This document shows positions 1-7,224 of a stretch of 64,000 nt of DNA, one piece after another (position 1 is the first letter of the stretch; every line of letters starts with the position of its first letter). This DNA is from Prostheceraeus crozeri (Eukaryota; Platyhelminthes; Polycladida; Euryleptidae). The notes under the pieces are model-generated. The model was not told where the DNA came from. It saw nothing but the letters and a program-made list of their open reading frames with translations, and did not search any database. Both the position numbers and the translations under genes were made by a program. The stretch lies in NCBI GenBank assembly GCA_907163375.1, contig CAJQUW010016163.1, forward strand, positions 372,001-436,000, read 5' to 3'.

Positions 1-2
1 GT

Positions 3-542
3 GGTGATACAGATAGTTTCTTTTTAGGAATTACCACTCAAAAAGATTTAAATTTTAATGAAGTAGGTAAGTCATTAGAAAAATATTTCGATACATCTAA
101 CTACAATCCCACTCATCCACTCTATTCCATACAGAATAAAGCCAAACTTGGTTGTTTTAAGGATGAAACAGCAGGAAAGGAAATAGATGAAATGATTCTC
201 CTCCGTCCTAAAATGTATTCCATGAAACTAAAAGAATGTGCAGATAGTATTAAGCGTGCTAAAGGTATATCAAAATCCATTGTTCATAAAATGAAACATC
301 GGTCCTATAAGAAGGCCTATAAAAATAAAACTATAACGTTTGTCAATATGACAATCTTAAAATCTCAAGTTCATACTGTGAAAACGTACACGTTCAAGAA
401 ACGAGCACTTTCGGCATGGGAGGATAAGAGGTGTTGGATAGGACATAACACATCTCTTCCACATGGACATCCTGACACAAACATACCTCCACCCAAAAGA
501 ATAAAACTCACGCTACCACATTCAGGAGATGTATTGACATAA
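3..542 (+). CDS. Protein-primed family B DNA polymerase, C-terminal end only
   Basis: The last 179 residues of the Polinton replicative polymerase; the rest lies left of the window. The frame opens at base 3 with GDTDSFFLG, the family B palm motif C (YGDTDS) whose aspartates bind catalytic metal. It is followed by NKAKLGCFKDE and then RPKMYSMK, which contains the K-x-Y motif (about residues 70-72) typical of these polymerases. The tail is basic and proline-rich. The family copies the element genome by protein priming, with exonuclease and polymerase domains in one chain; only the palm end and thumb are visible here. A poly(A) signal lies at 700-705. It converges on the leftward gene that ends at 721. 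Confidence 0.9.
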   Translation, partial: GDTDSFFLGITTQKDLNFNEVGKSLEKYFDTSNYNPTHPLYSIQNKAKLGCFKDETAGKEIDEMILLRPKMYSMKLKECADSIKRAKGISKSIVHKMKHRSYKKAYKNKTITFVNMTILKSQVHTVKTYTFKKRALSAWEDKRCWIGHNTSLPHGHPDTNIPPPKRIKLTLPHSGDVLT

Positions 543-691
543 TCAACTTTAACTCAGTATTTTGATGTTGCTTTTTGTAGATATACATGGTTGTTTTATG
601 TATCGCATGAGATCGTTTCTTCCTTGTGAATATATGCCTACAGTCAGCCCATTCCCCTATATCTGTGAAAAGACTTTTTCATATACATATT

Positions 692-705
692 TTTATTTCA
701 ATAAA
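692..705. terminator. Overlapping convergent poly(A) signals
   Basis: AATAAA is at 700-705 on the plus strand and TTTATT (AATAAA on the minus strand) at 692-697. The first serves the polymerase ending at 542. The second lies about 25 bases past the stop of the leftward gene ending at 721. The two genes converge, so about 180 bases do the 3'-end work for both strands. This is seen in the sequence; use is inferred. Confidence 0.55.
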
Positions 706-720
706 CATATCACAATGACT

Positions 721-2241
721 TCACTTTGTTTTCCGAAACACTAAAGTTACGAGGGATTTAGTATCTTTCACATGGATACACTCTTGTAAACCATTGGTAA
801 TTTTGATAGCAATAGAGGGTATAGTTTGTTTGACGACGGGATGATAGAAAATAGATTCAAACATCTTCTCGACTATTCCATATGAAGCGTCTTTATCATG
901 AATGAAATCACGTAAAATGTATTCTTTTTTCTCGCCAACAGAAATAGGTAAAATCAAATCACTTTGAATGTAAAGGTGTTGTTCATGTTTATCAAGTGTC
1001 ATTGGTGTTTCTATACCAATCGTATGCGCAGCAGCAAACACAGTTTGTAGCATTGAAAAGCCAAAGAGTTTTTTCAAATTTTTACTCAATTGACATTGAA
1101 TGTCATCACCCAGTTTCAGAACAACGCGTTGTTTTTCAATTGAAAACGAAATGTGGTGTGTCTTTACATCATATTTACTTTTCATCACATGCTTCAACTT
1201 CTGTTGTATATAAGGATTTACTACATGAATGAAGCTTTCAACTGTATGATATAGACGCGGCATTATATTGATAGCAACTTTAGATTCTTCATAAGACTGA
1301 TAAATTTTCTTGATGCGATCGCCATAGATGTCCACCCACCATTCATCATTAACTGAATCAGCTTTAGTGTGATATTCATGAGAACCATACACCACACCGC
1401 TTCCAATAATAGGCGTATAATGTCTTACAAAATGACGCAAGGTTGGAGAGAAATAAACTGTAAGTTTGTCATTATATTTCTGAATAACCAACTTATTTTT
1501 GTCCGCCATAATTTTCTCTCCATACTTCTTACCCACAGTCTCATTCCATCGTTTTACTAACTCAATAAGTGATAAAGGTTGAACACCACGCTTTTTCAAA
1601 ATGATGCGTTCTTCGCATTCTACAACATCTTCATCAAATATTTTAAATCTATAATGAAATTTGTTGATTCGAGTTGAATAAACTTTTTTAACATTTGCAG
1701 TAGCAATTGACGTTAGATGTAGTCCATGACCAAAACCAAGATGTGGATAGAATTCACTATCCAACCTCAGCGTAAGACCTTTAGTAAAAGAATGAAAGCG
1801 GAGGAACTGTCTCCCACTCCAATGATAGATAGTAAACTCATAAGCTTTCTGATTTTTATTCTTCATGATGGAAGTATTACCACTGTTGAATGCCTTAATA
1901 ATTTTCTCATTCCCAAATGGCTCATAAGAATCTGATTTTATCTGAATCCATTCATAGTTCCACTTTCCATCTGATGTTAAATTGTATGGGAACTGAAATG
2001 CATTATTCATCGTTATTCCATCATGGGTGCGAGGAGTCAATATCATTTCTTCCAAATCATTCACATTCTGAATATTGCTATCATAGCAAATACTAGAAAC
2101 GCCAACTTCCCATTCACCTTCTAAATGCAGTGGCCGATTTAATTCTACTCGATAGTCTGATGGTTTATTTTTGGGAAATTTATTCATAGAAGCATTACTG
2201 GGCAAGTAGATTAGAAACGAGTCCTTATTTTCACTTTCCAT
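721..2241 (-). CDS. Polinton LPSNA/WEVG protein, paralogue 1 (possible minor structural protein)
   Basis: A protein of about 506 residues counted from the ATG at 2241; an ATG ten codons upstream (2271) is also possible. The N-terminus reads FLIYLPSNAS and then LEGEWEVGVSSICY, a signature shared with the neighbouring 465-residue protein and, as far as I know, with many animal Polintons. Each protein has about three modules ending in an S-x2-L-x3-LGF/Y-type pattern, for example near HLGFGHGL and KKLFGFS. There is no signal peptide and no catalytic motif. Its place among capsid genes suggests a virion part such as a vertex or surface protein, but that is inference. An ATGCAAA motif lies 34 bases upstream of the chosen ATG, overlapping the end of the preceding gene. 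Confidence 0.75.
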   Translation of the reverse strand: MESENKDSFLIYLPSNASMNKFPKNKPSDYRVELNRPLHLEGEWEVGVSSICYDSNIQNVNDLEEMILTPRTHDGITMNNAFQFPYNLTSDGKWNYEWIQIKSDSYEPFGNEKIIKAFNSGNTSIMKNKNQKAYEFTIYHWSGRQFLRFHSFTKGLTLRLDSEFYPHLGFGHGLHLTSIATANVKKVYSTRINKFHYRFKIFDEDVVECEERIILKKRGVQPLSLIELVKRWNETVGKKYGEKIMADKNKLVIQKYNDKLTVYFSPTLRHFVRHYTPIIGSGVVYGSHEYHTKADSVNDEWWVDIYGDRIKKIYQSYEESKVAINIMPRLYHTVESFIHVVNPYIQQKLKHVMKSKYDVKTHHISFSIEKQRVVLKLGDDIQCQLSKNLKKLFGFSMLQTVFAAAHTIGIETPMTLDKHEQHLYIQSDLILPISVGEKKEYILRDFIHDKDASYGIVEKMFESIFYHPVVKQTIPSIAIKITNGLQECIHVKDTKSLVTLVFRKTK

Positions 2242-2274
2242 ATTATTCACATTGGAAAAATATATTAGCATACT

Positions 2275-2281
2275 TTTGCAT
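2275..2281 (-). promoter_or_regulatory. ATGCAAA motif upstream of paralogue 1
   Basis: TTTGCAT on the plus strand reads ATGCAAA on the minus strand, 34-40 bases before the ATG at 2241. It is one of five such sites placed 23-46 bases before leftward genes of this element. The role is inferred from recurrence. Confidence 0.4.
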
Positions 2282-3678
2282 TAACTCTTCATTCGGAAAT
2301 GGAGTGTAATACTTGTCACAGCATCTTTATGAAAAGGAATCAACGCACCAGCATCATCATAAATGGCAATATCAATTTGTGGGATGTAGTTTGATTTCAG
2401 CTTTGTATAATGCACTTTCTTGAAAGTATGCTCAGATAAAATACTGCAGCTTTTTGGCTGGTATGGTATCATTGCTAGCAATGGAGCTTCAACATCTCCC
2501 ACACGTACATCTTCACCAATATTGGAATATATCTGAAAATAGTTAATACGACGCGATAGCGACATGTCTGCGCTAGCTTTGGTTACAGTACCACTTTTAA
2601 AGATATTTTGATCAAAACCCAAAATGTCCATTAGAGTTTTATCCATAATTAGTTCAATACCTTTTCCATTTATAGTGAGAGACAAAGTACCTTCTTTTTC
2701 AGAAAATGAAATATGTTGCTCATTAATCACTTCATTTAAATAATCTACAACCAATTTAACCGAAGTAATAATGCGAGGCATCAACACTCTTGTTTCATGT
2801 AAGAAGCCACCAAAAGGCTCTACACACTTTCTGTATAAAGATACGGCCCATTCTGTATCAAATTGATTTGACCTTTCACATGGTAAATGTTGCATATCAG
2901 ATTTTCCATGAACAGCTGCAGAACGATGTCGTAAGAACTGATGAAAATCTTTTGAACAAACTAATACTAGATCATCATCATTTAATTTGCTTATTGCAAT
3001 ATGATTAGATGATTTAATATAAGTCAATGTTGCCACTTGTTTGTCATCAACTCGAAGGAGATAATTAAATTTCTTCAATAATGTTTCAGGAGTCATGTTT
3101 GTCTTTCTTGCCTTAATCACAATCTTCTTCACCAACGTCTTCTCATTTCTTGGAATAAGATCTACATAATAAGCTTCCTCTCGATATATTAACTGTTTAT
3201 GACCACTTATGTGGTAATTAACGTTAAAATTATCATAGCTTGTTAAGGCGCTAGCGAGGTAGCCTAAATCATTTCTTAAACTTGGACTTAAACCAACAAT
3301 CCAATCTTTCTCAACTACATGATGTACATAATTATAATCATCATTGTGTGGAGTAAATTGGACAATATGTTTACACGCTTTATTCAAGAAATCATATATA
3401 AACTTTTTACATGATAAGAGATCTTTCTTTGGCCACTGTGGAATGTATACTCGGCACCCCTTTTCACATTGATAAGCAGCTGTACGCCTCATATTAATAG
3501 TCATCACCTCATGATCAAAAGTATAGACACAGTTGCTATAAACAAGTTGAGTGACACCCACTTCCCAATTCCCATTTAGCTGTTGTGCATGATCAATGGG
3601 AGTAGAAAAGAGTGCGGCTCGATTGCTAGTAAATCTCTTTGTAGCCGCATTGCTAAGCAAAATATGATAAAACGACAT
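2281..3678 (-). CDS. Polinton LPSNA/WEVG protein, paralogue 2
   Basis: A protein of 465 residues from the ATG at 3678; an upstream in-frame TTG is unlikely to be used. The start reads MSFYHILLSNAATKRF followed by LNGNWEVGVTQLVYSNCVY, aligning with the N-terminus of the downstream 506-residue protein, so the two are old tandem duplicates. Three internal S-x2-L-x3-L(G/R) modules recur, for example SPSLRNDLGYL and DKTLMDILGF. No enzyme motif is seen. The two paralogues lie head to tail, about 40 bases apart, and are probably one transcription unit. A virion structural role is likely from context but unproven. It diverges from the rightward small gene at 3714 across only 35 bases. Confidence 0.75.
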   Translation of the reverse strand: MSFYHILLSNAATKRFTSNRAALFSTPIDHAQQLNGNWEVGVTQLVYSNCVYTFDHEVMTINMRRTAAYQCEKGCRVYIPQWPKKDLLSCKKFIYDFLNKACKHIVQFTPHNDDYNYVHHVVEKDWIVGLSPSLRNDLGYLASALTSYDNFNVNYHISGHKQLIYREEAYYVDLIPRNEKTLVKKIVIKARKTNMTPETLLKKFNYLLRVDDKQVATLTYIKSSNHIAISKLNDDDLVLVCSKDFHQFLRHRSAAVHGKSDMQHLPCERSNQFDTEWAVSLYRKCVEPFGGFLHETRVLMPRIITSVKLVVDYLNEVINEQHISFSEKEGTLSLTINGKGIELIMDKTLMDILGFDQNIFKSGTVTKASADMSLSRRINYFQIYSNIGEDVRVGDVEAPLLAMIPYQPKSCSILSEHTFKKVHYTKLKSNYIPQIDIAIYDDAGALIPFHKDAVTSITLHFRMKS

Positions 3679-3713
3679 TTTTATATTGCTAATCTGCAAC
3701 TTTGCATAACATC
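3679..3713. promoter_or_regulatory. 35-bp divergent promoter with ATGCAAAGTTG motif
   Basis: The whole gap between the leftward gene starting at 3678 and the rightward gene starting at 3714. On the minus strand it holds ATGCAAAGTTG (core 3701-3707), and AATATAAAA runs up to the leftward ATG. The same 11-mer occurs at 7211-7221 before another leftward gene. The gap must carry control for both directions unless signals lie inside the genes. Confidence 0.45.
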
Positions 3714-4070
3714 ATGAAGACTTGGATTTTGGACTCTCTACAATATATCAGAGTTGATCGTGATGGAAACGTACATTTCAAAAATTCTCATGGTCATACA
3801 TCAAGAGGAATTACATTAACATGGCGACAATTTGTCAACCTCAATGATATCATGAGGGATTTGGAATATTTTGAAACATTAAGATTCATCTCCTTGGGTG
3901 ATCAAGTTTGGCTTCAACATTACAGAAATGAAATTCAAATCTACCATTCTCATTCCGCAAACTGTTTCTCATTTCGCAAATACAATTGGGAGAAGTATAG
4001 AAGATACATACATCGCTCCATCATGACATTTATTCGTCGTGAGTTCATCGCCCTACTATGCAAATCTTAA
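3714..4070 (+). CDS. Small Polinton protein, possible PC4-like transcription factor, copy A
   Basis: A protein of 118 residues from the ATG at 3714. It is closely related along its whole length to residues 1-107 of the next gene, so the two are a tandem duplication. The pattern is beta-rich followed by a helix, twice. The first unit ends in RGITLTWRQFVNLNDIMRDL, which resembles the KGISL-x3-QW-x2-L helix motif of the PC4/p15 single-strand DNA-binding coactivator fold. The second unit begins LGDQVWL and ends WEKYRRYIHRSI, again strand-turn-helix. The PC4 assignment is only pattern-based. A TATA-binding-protein homologue follows 0.4 kb downstream on the same strand, which fits a role in transcription start. 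No transmembrane or signal segment is seen. Confidence 0.6.
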   Translation: MKTWILDSLQYIRVDRDGNVHFKNSHGHTSRGITLTWRQFVNLNDIMRDLEYFETLRFISLGDQVWLQHYRNEIQIYHSHSANCFSFRKYNWEKYRRYIHRSIMTFIRREFIALLCKS

Positions 4071-4092
4071 TCAGATATGATTACCACGCACC

Positions 4093-4743
4093 ATGAGTTG
4101 GAAATTAGATTCCCTACAACATATTGAAACGGATCATGATCGAAACGTCTATTTCAAAGATTCAACTGGAAATGTGAGAAGAGAGTTTGTTTTATCTTAT
4201 CGTCATTTTCAATCTCTACATCATATCATGAAGGACTTGAAATACTTCTATATGAAAAGACATTCACGTATTGGAAATCGCATCTGGCTGCGCGTCAACA
4301 ATCGGCGAATTCAACTCTATCATTCCCAACTTCATACTAACTTCACATTTCATCAAGGTAGTTGGGAAAAGTATAAAAGGAAGGTACATCGCTCAATTTA
4401 CTCATTCTTTCATCATGAAGCGCCATCGCTACACCATCGTCAACATTCTCCGTCGCTTCAGACTCTACACCAAAATCGATCTCACAACATTACGCCAACA
4501 GCTTCCAAACAGCAAGTATTACCCGGGCCGTCCTCAAATGTTAGTGGTGAAGATGAACAATTCACGGAATCTTCAACTCTTCCCAAATGGGACTGTACAG
4601 ATTCTCGGCGCCCTTTCTCATTCATCGGCGCAGTCAATGCGCTTAGAGCTACAGAGACTACTACGTCGGATATGGAAGAGGGAGAGGTGTGTGATGTCGA
4701 ATCTGACTGTGGACAATATGGTGATCTCTACTCAATTGAGTGA
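4093..4743 (+). CDS. Small Polinton protein, possible PC4-like, copy B with overprinted tail
   Basis: A frame of 216 residues starting 22 bases after copy A. Residues 1-107 match copy A closely: both have LDSLQ, IM(R/K)DL, IW/VWL and WEKY(R/K)R followed by a basic helix. From about residue 108 the frame continues as a Ser/His-rich, low-complexity tail that overlaps, in another frame, the first 110 codons of the TBP-like gene at 4415. The tail has no counterpart in copy A, so it may be a true overprinted extension or an open frame constrained by the gene beneath it. The core is likely real. The PC4-like fold call is tentative. Confidence 0.55.
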   Translation: MSWKLDSLQHIETDHDRNVYFKDSTGNVRREFVLSYRHFQSLHHIMKDLKYFYMKRHSRIGNRIWLRVNNRRIQLYHSQLHTNFTFHQGSWEKYKRKVHRSIYSFFHHEAPSLHHRQHSPSLQTLHQNRSHNITPTASKQQVLPGPSSNVSGEDEQFTESSTLPKWDCTDSRRPFSFIGAVNALRATETTTSDMEEGEVCDVESDCGQYGDLYSIE

Positions 4744-4960
4744 CAGTCTATCATTTTTGAAGATTCGTACCAGCAGTTACAGTTTGTGTTATGAACCCGA
4801 ACTTTTTCCTGCAGCTCTCATTAGTTGTTGGTTGCCTGTGCATGTGGCAATCTTTCATAATAGTAAAGTGATCATTACTGGACTAAAATCTCATGAACAA
4901 GCAAATATGATCCTAGACTATCTCATTGAGTATGTACGTACCCAGCGGATTGTAAAATAA
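4415..4960 (+). CDS. TATA-binding-protein-like factor encoded by the Polinton
   Basis: A protein of 181 residues from the ATG at 4415, the size of a TBP core. It has the two-repeat TBP layout. Repeat 1 (about 6-87) contains YTIVNILRRF, KYYPGRP and NLQLFPNGTVQILGA, matching TBP N-x-V, EYNPKRF and IFSSGKMVCTGAK. Repeat 2 (about 95-178) contains LTVDNMV, then YEPELFP (identical to TBP) and IFHNSKVIITG, close to TBP IFVSGKVVLTG. In cellular TBP these strands form the DNA saddle and their phenylalanines kink the TATA box. This points to a sequence-specific promoter factor acting in the nucleus. The frame also extends upstream to 4271, but that part lies inside copy B and does not look like TBP. 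Its poly(A) signal overlaps the stop. Divergence from host TBP is high, so it is not a recent capture. Confidence 0.85.
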   Translation: MKRHRYTIVNILRRFRLYTKIDLTTLRQQLPNSKYYPGRPQMLVVKMNNSRNLQLFPNGTVQILGALSHSSAQSMRLELQRLLRRIWKRERCVMSNLTVDNMVISTQLSDSLSFLKIRTSSYSLCYEPELFPAALISCWLPVHVAIFHNSKVIITGLKSHEQANMILDYLIEYVRTQRIVK

Positions 4961-4991
4961 AAAACAATTTTTCCAACATGATGTTTTTATT
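4956..4991. terminator. Convergent poly(A) signals overlapping two stop codons
   Basis: AATAAA at 4956-4961 includes the stop of the TBP-like gene. TTTATT at 4986-4991, which is AATAAA on the minus strand, overlaps the stop of the protease gene. The two genes converge across 26 bases, the same economy as at 692-705. Confidence 0.55.
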
Positions 4992-5448
4992 TCAAATCAT
5001 GATAGAACTTACAAATCATTTTTTCATTAGAGGATGGATTACATGAAAAGTTTTGAATAACAGATGCAAATCGAGATACATGTAAACGTTTTAAGATGAA
5101 GTACAGTACAAAAGCACCACACGTTGATGAAAGTGGATGTTGTAGTATGCGTTCATTTCGCTGATATTGACGCGTATGTTTTCTCAACCACTGCTGTGTT
5201 GGTATATTTGGAGGTTGAGCAAGAGAGTCAAATAGTTCACCACGTCGGTCTTCTCCAATAAAGATCGCTTTCCAATGCTCACCGCCTAAATTCTGTGAAT
5301 GAGTGTTTAGCACAATAAAGATGGGATAGTGATTTACTGCAGGTGGTAAGGTATCGAGTGAATAGACATTATCGAAAGCTTTCAACGTCGCTTCGTCTGC
5401 ATTACGCTGCACTTTAGTCTTAATATCGTCAGCAGTCAACCAACTCAT
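4987..5448 (-). CDS. Adenain-like cysteine protease of the Polinton
   Basis: A protein of 153 residues with the adenovirus-type (C5/Ulp1 clan) protease motifs: catalytic His in GGEHWKAIF (residue 58), acidic residue in LFDSL (Asp74), oxyanion Gln103 in RILQHP and catalytic Cys110 in STCGAFVLYF. The length is usual for the family. In adenoviruses the enzyme cleaves capsid and core precursors during maturation; here the likely substrates are the small basic proteins and other virion parts of the same element. Its start codon overlaps the capsid gene stop by one base, so the core protein, capsid and protease genes probably share a transcript. All catalytic residues are visible. Confidence 0.9.
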   Translation of the reverse strand: MSWLTADDIKTKVQRNADEATLKAFDNVYSLDTLPPAVNHYPIFIVLNTHSQNLGGEHWKAIFIGEDRRGELFDSLAQPPNIPTQQWLRKHTRQYQRNERILQHPLSSTCGAFVLYFILKRLHVSRFASVIQNFSCNPSSNEKMICKFYHDLK

Positions 5449-6725
5449 TAACGATTATACTGAAGAATCACGTCACGATACTTTGTAATTTCAATATTTG
5501 AATCGAAGACTGCATAAATTAATACATTGATCGTCTCAGGTAGTGTTCTTTTGAACGTCAAATCCAAACGAATATTATGAGGCACGTTCGCTTGACGATA
5601 GGGTGCACTAATATCGCTGTCAGCAGTCAAATCAAATGCATAAATAGTATATCCACTCTTAAACTCTTTCATAGTCAGTCCGTTGGTATCATCCGTATTG
5701 TAAAAGCCAAAGACATCCATAAAATCAACATAACTGCGCATAAATTGATCCGAAGCAAAATCTGGTTTGTAGGGTGGACCAGGATGACTCACACCATTAA
5801 CACGTAAAGCAATTTCACTTAACTGATTGTGTTTAAAATTGAAAGGATTCTTCTTTATATTACCATTAAATGCATCATTTTCAACCATTGCCACCATGAG
5901 GAGCTTTGGTGCTTCCGATGGAAAGAGGCCATCTTTCATGAAACTCTTTTGATCTTTCGGAATTGTAAAGGTGAGAAGCTTTGTATGCTGAATGGGGTAA
6001 ATGGCATTTTGGCGGTTAAGGCCTTCAGCATGCCCTCTAATGACACTTGGATTCGGTACTACTCGACGAATGTATAGTGCAATATCTTCCACATGAATTC
6101 TAAAATTGTCAACTTTAGCAAATGCATTCAGCGCAAATTCAGGCTTATTCAATGTCAGCTTGAGTCGCATGCTGGTATTACACAGTAAAAACTTTGACTG
6201 TCTAAAGAAGTCTAAATTCAGCGGACCATATAGCTGACATACTCTACTATCTTTAATCATAGCAGATCGCTTTACAAAGCCACTGTTTGTTTCAACATCA
6301 AATTTTCCTGCTTCATCTCTGTACCATCCCATGGCTTCCATATGACTTTTTTGTGCTGCTGGATGAAACTGTGATACATGATTGAAATATGATTTATAGG
6401 GATAATCGCTTTGACCACCTTCCACTTGCTGCTCTCCAATCGTTAGAGAAACATCACGAAGTAATGTAGTCAATGGTAAATTGTTCAGTCCAACTTTATG
6501 TGCATCGTCAATAGCAGTTCCATCTGCTTGCTGAATTCTAAACCTCAAATCAAGCATCGCATAACTCAAATCTATGTAGTCATCACTACCACCAGGAATA
6601 ACAAATTCAATGGGGCCAGCATTCTCAGCTGTTCGAGGATGATAATCTACAATACTTGAACTAAGAATATCTGTCTGTATGGCTTGTTGATCGAACAAAC
6701 AAAAACCGGAAGTTTTACACTCCAT
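5448..6725 (-). CDS. Polinton major capsid protein (double jelly roll)
   Basis: A protein of 425 residues with the sequence signature of Polinton major capsid proteins: IEFVIPGGSDDYIDLSYAML near residue 40, the conserved NNLPLTTLLRDVSLTI stretch, YPYKSYF, GPLNLDFFRQSKFLL in the middle, and then AFNGN-x2-KNPFNFKH and GYTIYAFDLT towards the C-terminus. The family forms two fused jelly rolls that trimerise into hexon-like capsomers of an icosahedral shell. Length is within the usual range. It starts 2 bases after the stop of the upstream basic protein gene and overlaps the protease start by one base, forming a compact capsid block. No break is evident. Confidence 0.9.
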   Translation of the reverse strand: MECKTSGFCLFDQQAIQTDILSSSIVDYHPRTAENAGPIEFVIPGGSDDYIDLSYAMLDLRFRIQQADGTAIDDAHKVGLNNLPLTTLLRDVSLTIGEQQVEGGQSDYPYKSYFNHVSQFHPAAQKSHMEAMGWYRDEAGKFDVETNSGFVKRSAMIKDSRVCQLYGPLNLDFFRQSKFLLCNTSMRLKLTLNKPEFALNAFAKVDNFRIHVEDIALYIRRVVPNPSVIRGHAEGLNRQNAIYPIQHTKLLTFTIPKDQKSFMKDGLFPSEAPKLLMVAMVENDAFNGNIKKNPFNFKHNQLSEIALRVNGVSHPGPPYKPDFASDQFMRSYVDFMDVFGFYNTDDTNGLTMKEFKSGYTIYAFDLTADSDISAPYRQANVPHNIRLDLTFKRTLPETINVLIYAVFDSNIEITKYRDVILQYNR

Positions 6726-6727
6726 GA

Positions 6728-7183
6728 TTAGAAGTTATAGCAGCGTCGTCGTTTAGCGCCTGATGAATGATTAGAGCCTCTGCGACGTTTGCGTGAATGC
6801 CTTTTGACTGAAGATCGCACCTTACCAGCTCCGCGATGTTTCCTCCTTCCTTTATTCATTCGTTTAGGTGATTTCTTTCCTTGAGTAACACCAGCAATGG
6901 TCTGCTTCAATGTTTTTAAACCGCGTTCCTTCCCACGATTCAACAAACTGCTCTTGAAACTTCTACCTCTGGAAAGATCACTAGCAACATCACCAGCAAA
7001 GCCAACGGCATTACTTAAAACATTTCGTTTTAAAGATCTACCGACATTGGATATGAGAGGTGCTACAACAGATTTCAGTGCACCAAGTATGCTACCTCCA
7101 CGTTGGCGGCGAGCACCGATGTAAATTTGTCCTCCGCCACTTACATAGGAGGGTCGTGAATAAAATGAGGCAGTTGGATTCAT
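6728..7183 (-). CDS. Basic Gly-rich protein, pX/pVI-like core or membrane-active precursor
   Basis: A protein of 151 residues. The N-terminus is Gly-rich (SYVSGGGQIYIGARRQRGGS). Next comes an amphipathic stretch, SILGALKSVVAPLISNVG, and a strongly basic C-terminal third rich in Arg, Lys and Ser (for example RHSRKRRRGS). The layout recalls adenovirus pVI and pX: a GG protease site, a membrane-active amphipathic helix and a DNA-binding basic tail. The gene lies 2 bases upstream of the capsid gene, as expected for a minor virion component. The exact function is inferred; sequence identity to adenovirus proteins is too low to see by eye. Confidence 0.7.
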   Translation of the reverse strand: MNPTASFYSRPSYVSGGGQIYIGARRQRGGSILGALKSVVAPLISNVGRSLKRNVLSNAVGFAGDVASDLSRGRSFKSSLLNRGKERGLKTLKQTIAGVTQGKKSPKRMNKGRRKHRGAGKVRSSVKRHSRKRRRGSNHSSGAKRRRCYNF

Positions 7184-7214
7184 AGCTCAAACCCTAAACA
7201 TTGTTAGTTACAAC

Positions 7215-7221
7215 TTTGCAT
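7215..7221 (-). promoter_or_regulatory. ATGCAAA motif upstream of the core-capsid-protease block
   Basis: ATGCAAAGTTG on the minus strand, core 32-38 bases before the ATG at 7183, in the 41-base gap after the integrase stop. The same 11-mer is in the divergent promoter at 3697-3707. Confidence 0.45.
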
Positions 7222-7224
7222 GAA

